In this document: piece by piece, positions 22,320 to 34,290 of the stretch | How the letters are laid out: every line of letters begins with the position of its first letter | Position numbering within the stretch: position 1 is the stretch's first letter | Source: Pieris napi | Lineage: Eukaryota > Arthropoda > Insecta > Lepidoptera > Pieridae | DNA: 64,000 nt | Reading direction: 5' to 3' | Assembly (NCBI RefSeq): GCF_905475465.1 | Contig: NC_062248.1 | Coordinates: 2,170,001-2,234,000 of the forward strand | Program-made: the position numbers and the translations under genes | The notes under the pieces: model-generated | Seen by the model: the letters and a program-made list of their open reading frames with translations, nothing else | Database searches by the model: none | What the model was told of the DNA's origin: nothing

Positions 22320-23405
22320 TGTCTATGAAATCGATATCATTGATTGCCCACTAAAATATTCAGTTTCCTACGATAAATTTCTTCACCATACAACGTACTC
22401 GTCTTTAATTATGCACACAGAAATATTGTCAAACGGGTTTCGAACGCGCGATATAAGTGTTGAAAAGCACACTTTCAACCATATCGCCTAGTTAATGAAT
22501 GGTTTTGATTTTATACTTAAATAGCTTAATCACTTACTAGATGTTATTATTGCTTATACCGTTCGAAATATTATATATGCCCACGGATACTTAGGTTTGT
22601 GACAATGATACATTGATGAGATCTCTAGAGATTAACAAAATGAATCACATGCGCACTCAAAGGCTCCCAATATTTAATAAATGACCCGCATACTAACAAT
22701 TATTCCTATTCAATAAAATCAGTCTATCTCAGTATTCTTTCTCTTTCCGTCACGGCGTAAAGTCTAAAAGAGTATATTTTATTTGTTTATGGGACATGAC
22801 GCATACAAGCAGGCAGGTCTCATTAGAATTATGTGCTTACACCTGCAACTCTACGAGGTTTGCAAATGTGTGGCCAGCCTTTTAGGTACGCTCTTTTCTT
22901 AAAGCCTCCTAAGTGGTTGCGGTTCGGCAAAAGGCAAAAAGATATGATATATTGATTTCATAATAATAATCCATTGCCATATAAAAGTGCCATAAAAAGT
23001 AGGTGATAAACTTTCTGTGCAAGACGTTGTTTGTATCAGGGATTTCTAATGATGTATCATATTGATGGAGCCCTTGCCGTTAGAGTACTAATTGGCCCCA
23101 TACAAAATTGCCATTTGTAACATAACTGTAGTGTTAATTTACATATATTTTAGTATGTTATAAGGTTAGGGTTAGCATAACTTCTAGTTGTATCCAATAA
23201 ATTCTACATAAGTTTTGGTAGCAATAAATAATATTTTATTTTCAATATAAGTGTAGTCGACATTATCGGTAACGAGAATGTTATATTAAAATTTATGAGT
23301 GTATGAAAAACTAAAGGGCACAGTTATTACTAAACTGACGTATTACAATTTATTGGCCACAAGTGTAAGTTGATTGCTTACATTTGCTTTAAATAATAAA
23401 AAATA
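22320..23405. other. no recognised feature
   Basis: 1.1 kb, no ORF over 60 codons and no terminal repeats. Confidence 0.5.
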
Positions 23406-23409
23406 ATCA

Positions 23410-23512
23410 ATGGCGCTACAACCTTTTTAGGTCTGGGCCTCAGATTTCTGTATCTGTTTCGATTTATTCTATTAGATTACCAAATGATCAGGTAATCTAA
23501 TAGGCACTTGCC
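23410..23512 (-). repeat. SINE 3' fragment
   Basis: TGGCGCTACAACCTTTTTAG, GGCCTCAGATTTCTGTATCT; ends after a local duplication of the ATCTAATAGG stretch. Confidence 0.75.
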
Positions 23513-24324
23513 TAGATGAGCCTCTGAGAGTTTATAATAAAAAAAGTAAATACTGTAATATCGCATTTCAGAGTGCGCGTCAATAAACGTCAACTGATTT
23601 GTAGCCGAAAATTGTGTCGTTCGATAAAATTTATTAATAATACAGAAATTTAAAGCTACCCTTATGTGGTACTATTGTAGCCTCAAATTTCCCGAACTAA
23701 CCAAATAAACATTTAGTCAAAGTTAAGCGTGCGTTAGACGCAACAGCGATACGTCATATTTAGCCGCCGATCAATCAGCCGCTGTCACATCGGCCATTAC
23801 TCAATTAACAAGTGATGGATGCCACCGGGACATTACCGCAAATATTTTTCATTTTGTTTTATTAATAGTAACAATTTGATTGCGTTATTTTTTTTTAAAG
23901 AGATTTTAAAAGCTCCGCGTCTACATTGTTATATATACGAGCTTTCGGAATGTATTTTGACAAGATTTTATGGGACCTCTTCCGCGATAATCACTTTATT
24001 TAATTTATAACACATAAGTATAGAGTATGGGTGAAAACTGTATACTATCCAAGACCGATCAGGCTGGTTTTCTACTCTGGATGCCCTCTTCCCCACTTAG
24101 GGAACATAGGACCTTAAGTCAAGTTAGTCATAGGTGAAAACCGTACAAATGTCGGTTCCCTAGTCTTCAAGTATATTATCGCGTTAATTCAAACTGACGT
24201 TCAAAGATCAATTTATTAGGGATTTACGTATTTGCGTTCATACTATAGAATGATTTACTCGAATATACACAAATTAAACAACTACACTATTTTTCGCTGT
24301 CTGCTTCACTTGAAATAATAATTA
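23513..24324. other. no recognised feature
   Basis: AT-rich; the 63-codon frame at 23,819-24,010 has no known motif. Confidence 0.5.
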
Positions 24325-24529
24325 AGCTTAGGTTTCCTAGAAAAGCTGTGCCGTTATCTAACGGCCGTTATGTAGCGTTGAGTAACGTCAGCCATACGTT
24401 GTCTATAAATAACATCGGAGTAGGTTTCCTAGAGAACGTTGAGTGTCACCGTAACGTCAAATAGTGGTCACTTGCATGACGGCCGTCATAGCGGTGATAG
24501 ACATTAGTTCAACGTTTATAACCTAAGCT
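24325..24529. mobile_element. small MITE with TTA target
   Basis: Short inverted ends AGCTTAGGTT / AACCTAAGCT, flanked by TTA at 24,322-24,324 and 24,530-24,532. 205 bp, higher GC than the flanks, with ACGGCC/GGCCGT motifs inside. Probably Harbinger-mobilised. Confidence 0.6.
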
Positions 24530-25340
24530 TTAGTAAGACGAATTATTGTAGTTGTTTTTGTCATATCATGTCGTGTCATGTTGCCTTTTTAATTAATAAT
24601 TTATTTCATAATTTCTATTCAAACATTTATTAGTTTCATTTAGTAACGTGTTTATCTATGCACAATTCATAACACAAGCACGGCATATTTTTTCTTCGTG
24701 TTGCCTTCTCTTTGAATATATGAGCCTCGGGCTGGGCTTTTTAAAAATGGAACACTTTTACATATTTTATCTGTAATACTGTTGTATTAAATTAAAATAG
24801 CTAAGGACTATTCCTATATAGAAGGGAAGAGTTACCAATGAAGCTTCTATAAAAGAAACTTGCTTTCTCTTTCTTTGTGTATTTAGCCATCTCAAGTACC
24901 ATGAAATCAACCATTTTATTAATGGTCGCATCATGAAATGATCCACGACGTGTATTCGCTACAAGTAAAGAATATGAAAAGTGGCTGATATTACAAAAAT
25001 GTTGTTGATTATGAATATTTTGTCGTTGAAAAATTCCTCATCGTTCAAAGCAAAAATTTGGGCGTTCTACGTGATGAAAATTTCATGTAATTTACAAAAT
25101 TTACGTCTTTGTTTTGAATACACCTTGTTTGCTACTAGCGACGTGTTCTTGTTACCTATTTGCTTAATTTATTATGAACTTATACATTTAAGATGAAAAA
25201 AATGCTATTGGGACAAGGTTTTCATAATGCGTGATTTTTAAGACAAGGTTTTAAATACTAATATTATAAAACTGAGAACTTCTCAGAATCTAAATACGTA
25301 TTTAATCAATTAATTCTCTCAAGTTAATTAGTTAATTAAT
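24530..25340. other. no recognised feature
   Basis: AT-rich; the 71-codon frame at 24,981-25,196 shows no recognisable motif. Confidence 0.5.
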
Positions 25341-25549
25341 CAGTGGCGCTACAACCTCTTTAGGTCTGGGCCTCAGATTTCTGAATCTGTTTCATGATCA
25401 TTTTTACGCCGGTTTCGTCACGATCTTTTCCTTCACCGTTCGAGCGAATGTTAAATGCGCACATAGTCCATTGGTGCACAGCTGAGGATCGAACCTACGA
25501 CCTCAGGGATAGAGTCGCAAGCTAAAGCCACTAGGCCAACGCTGCTCTC
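25341..25549 (-). repeat. SINE with internal deletion
   Basis: Complete 3' end CAGTGGCGCTACAACCTCTT and complete head (CACTAGGCCAACGCTGCTCT, box B GGTTCGATCC), but the middle from the GATCATTT step to CCGGTTT is deleted. Confidence 0.85.
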
Positions 25550-25552
25550 AAG

Positions 25553-25655
25553 TACTTCACGGAAAAAGGCGTCAGGAGCCTTCTGGTACTGTAAGTGTCC
25601 ATGGGCATGGGCATCACTTAAACAACAGGTGAAACTAATTCCACCCTCTTTCATA
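25553..25655 (+). repeat. LINE-A tail, diverged
   Basis: GTAAGTGTCCATGGGCATGG, CACTTAAACAACAGGTGAAA; adjoins the SINE head. Confidence 0.5.
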
Positions 25656-25811
25656 TAAATAGAATTTCCGCAACAAAATAATGATAAGTGGCGTGTTTAT
25701 CAAATTACCACGAAAGTATCAAGTTAACCTAACCTAACGGTTGTTAAATTAAAATCTAACCATATTATTTGGTTGTTAAATATTTATTCTAACGACGTCC
25801 ATCGTTCTACA

Positions 25812-25998
25812 ACTCAGCGTTTTTTTAACCAGCTGCCCACCGATGTACCGAACCAATTCGATTCTTAGGGTCCCGTCAAGAAAAGAGCGTACCAATTCCT
25901 AAAAGGCCGGCAACGCATTCTCGAGCCCTCTGGCAATGTAAGTGTCTATGGCGGTATCACTTAACATCAGGCCTTCTGCCCGTTTGTTCTATAAAAAA
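25812..25998 (+). repeat. LINE-A 3' end
   Basis: AACCAGCTGCCCACCGATGT (the NQLPTDV codons), AAGAAAAGAGCGTACCAATT, GGCCGGCAACGCATTCTCGA, ending in poly(A). Confidence 0.75.
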
Positions 25999-26408
25999 AC
26001 TTTAACCTCATTAGAATTCAAATAAAAACCCGATTCTAAATTTTGGTAGTAACCAACTTTTAATTTTGATTTTGATAAATAAACAAACACAACATTAAAA
26101 TGTGGCCTCGATACTAAAATCACACCACAAAAATACAAGTGCAAAATTAATCCTATGAGATCCACATATCAAGCAAATTGCATCCGGCATAATCTAATAA
26201 TTGTATGGGGCAGTGCAGATAAGCATCTTAGGCGGGTTCCTTAATATATGTACCACGAGATAACTTGCTAATTGAAACTGTGCAGGGACGACCACGTCGT
26301 AATATTTCAAAACTAAGATAACCCAAGTACAATGCAGTAATAAGATTATGGTCTTAAGTTATTTTTACTTGGAGAAAGAATACTCTGGCTAATGAGTAAT
26401 GACATTAA

Positions 26409-26635
26409 GGGTGTGCTTCACAATGTACGGATAAGTTCCAAATTAGCTATTTACTACTTATTGGTAGGATAAACACTATTGTTGCGTTTCACGACTGTCA
26501 GATAGCGCTATTCGTCGCATAAAGTCCATCATAAGTTATGAGTCCGATGAAGTGTCAAATGGCACAATTTATCTTCCAAATAATTTGTGTTGCATAGCTA
26601 TTTGGTACTTTATCCATACATTGTGAAACAGACCC
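26409..26635 (-). mobile_element. Tourist-like MITE, copy 2
   Basis: Inverted orientation relative to 14,841. Left end GGGTGTGCTTCACAATGTA (diverged), right end the complement of GGGTCTGTTTCACAATGTA. Flanks are TAA and TTA, so one side has changed. 227 bp. Confidence 0.8.
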
Positions 26636-26941
26636 TTAGTGATAACTTTCAAATATACCATTACAAGTGTTTATTGGTTATAAATAAAATTATGCGTTAT
26701 AGTTGTCAGAATGGGTACCTTTTAAAGTGAAACCTCTTCCATAATATTGTTAACACTTTTAAGACGTTACAAATTTTTAATAATTGCACTCATTAGTTAT
26801 TATTACTTAACTGAAACGAAATACTCCGACAGGTTTTTATTGAGAATTTTTACATTCATATGACTGTATACTAATATTATGTAAAGGTGAAGATTCAGTT
26901 TGTTTGGTTCAAAACGTGAATGTAAGTGCGTGCTTCTATTT

Positions 26942-27250
26942 CACCATGCCTCCTGCTGATAGAGGACAAGTCTTTGTTTTTAATTTATTTTATTATGATT
27001 AATTACTAAAGATGTCATGTGGAACATGGTGTAATGATAGCAGCTCCTTACAAACGTTGTGTAAAATAAATAGATGGCGATAAAAAAGAGTGGCGTAGAG
27101 TTTATTGCCAGTTCTTCTCTTCCGTTTTACGCCCTTGATTTGAGAACTGGTAGTAAATGTAAAATTAGAAGCATATCATATATATTTATTTTTTGACGTT
27201 CATAAGTGTACATCGTGTTACCTATATGAATAAATGAATTTGAATATTGA
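26942..27250 (+). repeat. repeat family B, longest copy
   Basis: CACCATGCCTCCTGCTGATA, GATGTCATGTGGAACATGGT, AGAGTGGCGTAGAGTTTATT, GCCCTTGATTTGAGAACTGG, then TTTGACGTTCATAAGTGTAC and ATGAATAAATGAATTT. The AATAAA-like end suggests a retroposed 3' end. No protein signature found. Confidence 0.7.
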
Positions 27251-27270
27251 AAGTACTTTCAGACATTAAA

Positions 27271-27375
27271 ACCAGTGGCACTCCGACCTTTCACGTCTTG
27301 AACTCAGATTTCTGTTACGTGAATATTTGTATTTGAAAAAAGCAAGAATGTGATCTGTACCTGACCGATCTTTGC
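27271..27375 (-). repeat. SINE 3' fragment, degenerate
   Basis: CCAGTGGCACTCCGACCTTT, AACTCAGATTTCTG and GATCTGTACCTGACC, matching the SINE tail with deletions. Confidence 0.55.
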
Positions 27376-27919
27376 CCGTTACCAAAGAGTATAATAGAAC
27401 TAGACAAAAATATATGCGTACAATAGCTTATGGACTTTATTTATTTACTATTTATTTACTTAGTTTATTTAGGCCGTGCTTTGATGGTTAATGTTACAAT
27501 GACGAGGTTCCGAGATTATTTTTAAAAATTGTTTTTAATATCATAAATAAAAAATTATGAAAGATTTGCCCTACGGAGCTTTAACTGTGTCATAATAAAT
27601 TATTGCATAGCAAAATTTTAATAATTATATCAAATACCGATAAAGTAATTAGGAAGAAAAACAATAACCTTTTGGGAGCGTGACCAACAATTAGTGTAAC
27701 GAGCCATGCTAACTAATTACTGGGTCTGTTAGTTCTACGAAACTTTGAAAGTTTTGGACGGCTTCACGTAGGGCTGTTTGAGTATAACTGTGTACGAAGG
27801 GTGCGCAAAGTTGAGCGATCGTCAAATGTTTTCTTAATGTAATACCCGCAACAATATTTACTTATTACTCTACTTTCTTCGGTATCTATGTATACTATTT
27901 TTTAAATAGCATATTTAAA
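27376..27919. other. no recognised feature
   Basis: AT-rich, nothing recognised. Confidence 0.5.
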
Positions 27920-28330
27920 ATGCAGCAGCTTCGTAATAACAATTGGTTTTCTTTTGGAAGCAGATTTGATATAAATTATAAAATTATTATTCATCCAAAA
28001 TTATTTAAAACTTATAAAGAAACTTGCTTGTATATACCGAGGGATCCAACACGGCTGCGGGTGCCTGCATGTTGCACCGCGCTATATTCCAAAAATTGTT
28101 ACGCCATGGCTGTAAGAATATTTAATCACCTTCCTAGAAATTATAGATCGCTGCCATGTAATGTTTTCAAGGGGAAGGTGATTAGGTTTTAAAGTCAAGA
28201 TGCTTTTATAGCGTGACCGAATATTTAGAACATAAGTTTAACAATTACTTATAAATGACTTGACTTCTTATCATGCCATTTGCATGCCTATTTATATATG
28301 GCTGATTGTGTAAAAAAAATATATATATTA
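27920..28330 (+). pseudogene. LINE reverse-transcriptase C-terminal fragment
   Basis: The 90-codon frame 27,920-28,192 ends with TRLRVPACCTALYSKN, then AVRIFNHLPRNYRSLPCNVF and FKGKVIRF. The RVP..T.LY-K-S step, the IFN-LP core and a terminal F-K-K helix are how CR1/Jockey reverse transcriptases finish. A 3' UTR of about 130 bp ends in poly(A). Upstream codons are lost. Confidence 0.6.
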
Positions 28331-28807
28331 TTACTGAATTCCGTTCTTTAAAAGCGATATGAAACTTGATAAATATCATTTTCAAAGCATTAGAGACGGG
28401 CCGAAACATTTATGTATCTGTTTTATATGTGGCTATCAACAATTATTATTTCCCCAGTAATCGAACTCCGACAGAATATTTCGATATCAAAATAAGGAAA
28501 ACATATGAAATTCAAAAGACACAAAAATAGACATTAGGAAACTGGTATGTTTGTGAAACATGGTTTGGCGCCAAACGGTCCCGGTTGCAATTAATGGCTA
28601 CTAGTCCAAAAGCTTCGGATAAGCTTTTTCTCAAAGTAATTTATCATATCCACTTTGAGTGTTATCTTCGAAAATATTTAGTTTCTATACAAGTTGTTCA
28701 AAGTTAGATTAATTTTGGTTGGTATATATACACATACTATATTTGTATAAAATTATAAAGTATACACTTTGCTTTTTATTATATTATAATGTAATGAGTA
28801 CTTAATT
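28331..28807. other. no recognised feature
   Basis: AT-rich, nothing recognised. Confidence 0.5.
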
Positions 28808-29074
28808 CAGTGCTACCAACCTTTTTTGTCCCATGCCCCAACGTAACCTTTCTAAAAAATTATGTAACATTTACATAATTTTTAATAATCAAAAAATTCA
28901 TTGTTACTTAAGTAACTTAAATTATAGGTTACATAATTGAAAATTGTCAATATTTCAAAACAAAATGAAATCTGAAATTCAATTCCTAATAATTTAAATA
29001 AATTTTCAAAAAAGGGGGGCTCCCTTAACAATAAAATTGCCCCCCTGTGAGGCGTGGGGCGTTGGGAAACTGTG
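28808..29074. mobile_element. hAT-like MITE
   Basis: Left end CAGTGCTACCAACC and right end the complement of CACAGTTTCCCAACG resemble the CAGTGNTTCCCAACC termini of hAT elements. Flanking octamers ACTTAATT (28,800-28,807) and ACTTAATC (29,075-29,082) agree at 7 of 8 positions, as expected for an 8-bp hAT target duplication. Contains G6/C6 runs. No ORF. Confidence 0.7.
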
Positions 29075-29082
29075 ACTTAATC

Positions 29083-30194
29083 GATATTGTCTCTACTACG
29101 TCTACAATTTTTTTCAAGCGGCATTCTTTAGATTACAATCTTTGTAAGTTGACGTATATGTAATTACGCAATGGTAATCTGTGAAATAAAACAGAAATCA
29201 ATAAATATACAGTTACATGAAATGTTTATCGGAAACGGAAGAAATTCACTAGGCATGTTTACAGCTACGGAAACGGTTTACGGTGCGTAGCAAAGCTACG
29301 CCGCCTACGAAAGATGAATGAACAGATGACACTATTATGGCAGAGATTAAGACATGTTTTTGGTTATTTAATATAATTAAATAAGTTCAACAAGGATTGA
29401 TTTCCGAAGAAATAATAGTTTCATGTTGTATAGAAGGTTTCTCCTATTATATAGAGGATAATATACAGGATCCTCCTAATATACATGATATGTGAAGATC
29501 TTACCTTTGTTGCGTAATTAATTTTGTATAGTGCGTTTGCTTAGAGAATTCAATTTTTAATAACACATTACGAGTGAAAATAAAAACAACAATTATTATT
29601 AATAACAGCAATTAAATATTATGTCCTTATCGCACATCTGTCTTGAAGTATTTGTTATAATGAGATCGTTTTTATAAAAAAGATCATAAACATTTTGTAC
29701 GTCATAAGATATCCCAAATTCCATTGGAACAATAACATTTATAAGGTTGTGTAATTGATTTTTATAGAAGGTAAGTTTAGTCCGTTAATACAGAAAACGC
29801 TAACATCCTAAATTTAGTATAAAAATAACTTTGTGGAAACCTCTACGACCTATGACAAAGCGTTGATAAGGCTGTTTGTATCAATCATTGGGTGTCAATA
29901 CTGATAAGCCGTTCAATAGACTACCGGACTTTTTGTCAAGCCGACCCTTCATATTGTAAAGCCTACAGAATATAGCCACTATTTTACGGAGGTAAAGTGT
30001 TGGATACACATTTATTTTTTAATCATAACGTGACTTGTGTCTATGAAGTATTTCAACTATATACCATAATAAATTAAATAAATGATAATTTGCAATGATT
30101 ACAAAAACGCATTCTATTTTCAAATTTGTGAACATGTAAAAATAAGAATGGCGCAACTGTTAAATATTTACAATAGAATTAAAAAGAAACTATA
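29083..30194. other. no recognised feature; one small hairpin
   Basis: GCGTAGCAAAGCTACGC near 29,285 is a perfect 7-bp stem with an AAA loop. The rest is AT-rich. Confidence 0.45.
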
Positions 30195-30330
30195 TTTTCA
30201 TAATATAAAATTCTCGTGTCACAATGTTCGTTCCCATACTCCTCCGAAACGGCTCAACTGATTCTTATGAAATTTTATATTCATATACAGTAAGTCGGAG
30301 AATCGGCTACTATTTATCTTTCAAACCCCT
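30195..30330 (+). mobile_element. Helitron 5' end fragment
   Basis: ATATAAAATTCTCGTGTCAC, CTCCTCCGAAACGGCTCAAC, GATTCTTATGAAATTTTA. No matching 3' end identified; the sequence runs into inverted-repeat element M. Confidence 0.65.
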
Positions 30331-30371
30331 AATTATATAAACAATACAATTTTTTTTTGTTTTTATTTTTT

Positions 30372-30718
30372 GAAGTTATACTTCTTTAGGCGCGTTATGA
30401 AAAATTTATGAGAGTGAAATTTTACGATGCGCGCGCACCTGTGACACAAAATTGGGAGTGTGATTATAGCGTGCGCGAGCGAGATAGGAATAAGACAATT
30501 TACAAGTAAAAAGAAATAGAATATGCGTGAAGTTCGTATGCCAAGAATTTTGAATGATCATAATGACATTTGTCATTTACCTTTTAAACAAATAAAGGAG
30601 TTTTAATTATTGACTATAATGACTCCTTTTCCAGTCTTTGATTATTTAATTGTAAGTATTAATTATTTGCATGCAATCAAAAACTATTTTTAATAATGCC
30701 AAAGAAGTATAACTTCTT
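30372..30718. mobile_element. possible TIR element M
   Basis: GAAGTTATACTTCTTT at about 30,374 and its complement AAAGAAGTATAACTTC ending near 30,718; each end is itself partly palindromic. GCGCGT motifs lie just inside the left and just outside the right end. 345 bp, no ORF. Boundaries approximate, family unknown. Confidence 0.5.
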
Positions 30719-31326
30719 ACGCGCGTACATACTAATTTTCCATTCTACAATTTATTATTGTAGATAGTTATTTTTCTTGAACTAAAAAAATGTTATGTCG
30801 ATAAATTTATAACTTAGCTTTGTCGTATGCTACTCTTAACCAATTGGCGTCCAAAAATCTATCTGATCGATTTGTGGTAGGCGCAACTAAGCCTTCAAGA
30901 AGAAAGATAATAATCAGTGAAAAATATTGAGAATGGCACAAGAAAGGTCAAGAAGGATGGACAATAACTATAGTAGCTCAAAACTCATAATATAACTACA
31001 ATACAAAATAATATATGTACAATCATTTCTTTTAAAAGAAGTATTTTATCTAAAAGTCGATTTTAGGTTACAATAATATTGAGGCGATTCGAATAATTTC
31101 AGTCAAGTTTAATTTACATTGTCTTCATCGGAAAGTTGTACCAATCTAAACGGTGCCGCCAGCAAAATTAATAATTGGAAATAATTTATTTCAATGAGTT
31201 CAGTTCAATACTGATGAAATAATAATTTTGCGTTTCAATCTATCATACTTCAGAACTAACATTAATACTATACCTACATATTGCTATTATTAATTGTCAT
31301 TTCTTCATACTGATTATTGAGATTTA
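30719..31326. other. no recognised feature
   Basis: AT-rich, nothing recognised. Confidence 0.5.
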
Positions 31327-32766
31327 GACCAGTGCCGATAATTTTTGAAACCTAAAATAATTACAGTAGGAAAATAATTACCCATTAGAAAAGCAGGGGA
31401 ATATGATCAAAATGAAAGGAAAAATAAATTACGGTCGATCTGAGGTCGGGAAGGGGTAGGGGGGGGGAGTTTTAAGGGTAAAAAACGGTTTATCTCGATT
31501 TCCGGCAAAACTACAAGTCCTATCGAAGAAAGTTAAATGGCAAAGTTGGAGATAATAAAAAGATCTAAAACTTTTGTATTCACACATTTTTCACATAACC
31601 TCAAAATTTATGTGAAAAATTCAAAAAACCAAGTTTTTGGTTTTTTATTTTTATCTTTAACAAAAATATTTTTTTTTTAACGAAATTTGGTGAAAACTTA
31701 CCTTTCGATGTCCCAAATACACTGTAATTTATTTGATTAAATTTTTTTATTTGTTCACCTTATTTTGAATTAATATCGAAAAAACACCCTAATTTTCAAT
31801 CGAAAATTCTGACGTCAAAATTTCAGCTGTTTTCAAAAAGTTGGTGTGCTTTCAGTTCGTTGAAATCTCTACTTTCCTATGGTAAAAAAATATATATATA
31901 TTACCATAGTAAATCTTCTCAGAAAACGCAAAAAATCGTATGCAGTAACGCCCAGACCTGTCATCCCCTTCCTTACTTCTCTATGAAATACGAAAATTTT
32001 AGCCCATCTAAAGGCTAAATTTTTTTTTAAGTCACTCAGGTATATATAAGTTATCTTAAAATAGTAATAAATAGGCATCTGATTATAATTTAAAGAAGAT
32101 TCATAGAGAAGTAGGGAAGGGGATGACAGGTCTGGGCGTTACTGCATACGATTTTTTGCGTTTTCTGAGAAGATTTACTATGGTAATATATATATTTTTT
32201 TTTTACCATAGGAAAGTAGAGATTTCAACGAACTGAAAGCACACCAACTATTTGAAAAAAGCTGAAATTTTGATGTCAGAATTTTCGATTGAAAATTAGG
32301 GTGTTTTTTCGATATTAATTCAAAATAAGGTGAACAAATAAATATTTTTAATCAAATAAATTACAGTGTATTTGGGACATAGAAAGGTAAGTTTTTACCA
32401 AATTTCGTTAAAAAAAAAATATTTTTGTGAAAGATAAAAATAAAAAACCAAAAACTTGGTTTTTTGAATTTTTCACATAAATTTTGAGGTTATGTGAAAA
32501 ATGTGTGAATACAAAAGTTTTAGATCTTTTTATTACTTCCAACTTTGCCATTTAACTTTCTTCGATAGGACTTGTAGTTTTGCCGGAAATCGAGATAAAC
32601 CATTTTTTACCCTTAAAACTCCCCCCCCTACCCCTTCCCGACCTCAGATCGACCGTAATTTATTTTTCCTTTTATTTTGATCATATTCCCCTGCTTTTCT
32701 AATGTGTTTCATCCTACTGTAATTTTTTTCACTTTTTATTTATTTTAAAGGCTATCTGCACTGGTC
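31327..32766. mobile_element. 1.44-kb foldback palindrome
   Basis: Arms of about 605 bp (31,382-31,986 and 32,101-32,705) are near-perfect reverse complements around a 114-bp spacer, and the symmetry extends less perfectly to GACCAGTGC (31,327) and GCACTGGTC (ending 32,766), flanked by TA on both sides. Mismatches are few (for example TTCCTTACTT against TTCCCTACTT). Each arm also holds a nested CTATGGTAA...TTACCATAG hairpin. The frame at 31,869-32,078 is a by-product of the palindrome. No transposase visible. Confidence 0.85.
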
Positions 32767-34090
32767 TAATTAGAGTGATCATCGTAACCAATGCTTTAAA
32801 TTAATGTTTTTCAATTGATCTTATTTTATCTATTATGAATTGGGACTGCGAAAGTGTAATCTTCTTTACAACTCTTTTACATAATGATTAAAATATTAAT
32901 AACCTTTAATATTAACATTATAGCCACAATTGAACACAATTTTTCTGTTATCACTATTTAGCACTTAACATTTCTGTACACTAATACTAAATTAGTTAAG
33001 AGATAATATGGCGGGTTTCAGCTATTGCCTTTTCATAAAATGATTTAGATTTACCTTATCAACTCCTTGTTTGCGATTCTACATATAAAGTAACAATCAT
33101 TTATTCTCTAAAATAACATATACACTATTTTACTTATTACATAAGCATAACTTAAATAAATATGTTGCCATTAATGAAAACAATATTAGTAATAAAGGAA
33201 TTCAGATTTATATATGTTTCTTTGTAAGTAAAGTTTCGTCGTGCAAGCTTTGTGTATACGTGAATACAAGTATGAATATTAGTTCACAAATAACCATTAA
33301 GAAATCATTAGCCCAAAACGTGCTAGATTCACAGCAGCAGCTAATAATCGGAAAACAATAGGTGAGAGCGGTGGGTGTGGCCACAGGACGTGTGTATTTA
33401 TGTGTCTGAGAGAAACCACGAGGCACGGACACTGGCAGGAAGCTACAATTTATGTCACACACAGAGATTCCGCCCAGTACGAGAGTTAGCACGCTTGTGA
33501 GAAATGGCTATATTTTATGTTACATATAGTCATATAAATATAGTTATAGACACCACTGTGTATGTATTATGGTTAATATAATTATTCCCTTAATAGCTTT
33601 AATAAAGTTAAAATGTATTTTTGACAATTCATAAATTAAAATAATAATGTTTACAAGAAGTAGTTTTAAGCAAACTAATATGTACTGTGATATCCGGGCA
33701 CATGTTAAACTCTTTAGTGGTTTTGTGGTTCCTGTAGCTAAGACTGAAGTGCGACAATTCTGCGTTTGTTGTATTGATAATTTAATAGCAAACTACGAAA
33801 TTGATATAATTGTTGTTTTGACGGTTCTTGATGTCAAGACCTTTGACGTATGGGGTGCCTTTTGCGCGTTGTTTATTTAAGTATATGACAAAAAAACTAC
33901 ATCAAACGGCTTCCTGTGACAAATCCCTACAATATTTAACTCTTTTCAAAAGATTTTCTGCATTTTTGGAGATTTGCCTCACCTACAAACAGAAATACTA
34001 GCCCAGAGCAATAATAAAATCCAGCGGAATATTTCAAATATCAAGTTTACGGCAATAGATGGCGTTCATTTAGATAATGATGTTATCATT
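32767..34090. other. no recognised feature
   Basis: Two longer frames (33,208-33,492 minus, 94 codons; 33,647-33,880 plus, 77 codons) lack recognisable motifs and flanking gene signals. Confidence 0.45.
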
Positions 34091-34094
34091 TAGC

Positions 34095-34290
34095 AAATGA
34101 TTTAGATACCGGCGAAGTCTACGCTGGTGCTTTCCTCGATCAACGAATAACATAGCATCTAAGGTACACTGCCACAGGGACCAATGTTTTTAATTTTTTT
34201 AAATTTTCTATTTATAAATTTTTCTATAGTAATACTATGTAGGTTAAGAATATTTTAAATACTGTATATTGGTCTCAAAAATTTATGTAC
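34095..34290 (+). pseudogene. LINE-J C-terminal end
   Basis: ACCGGCGAAGTCTACGCTGG translates TGEVYAGAFLDQRIT, a diverged form of the family's TGDPRAG..QRIS motif. AAGGTACACTGCCACAGGGA and an ATACTATGTAGGTTAAGAAT tail follow. A short degraded LINE 3' end. Confidence 0.65.

Noticed and set aside
31869..32078. 69-codon minus frame crossing the palindrome centre
   Set aside because: Created by palindrome arm and spacer; the equivalent sequence on the other arm is just its mirror.
33208..33492. 94-codon minus frame with C and S-rich composition
   Set aside because: No domain signature, no splice or polyadenylation context; length is possible by chance.
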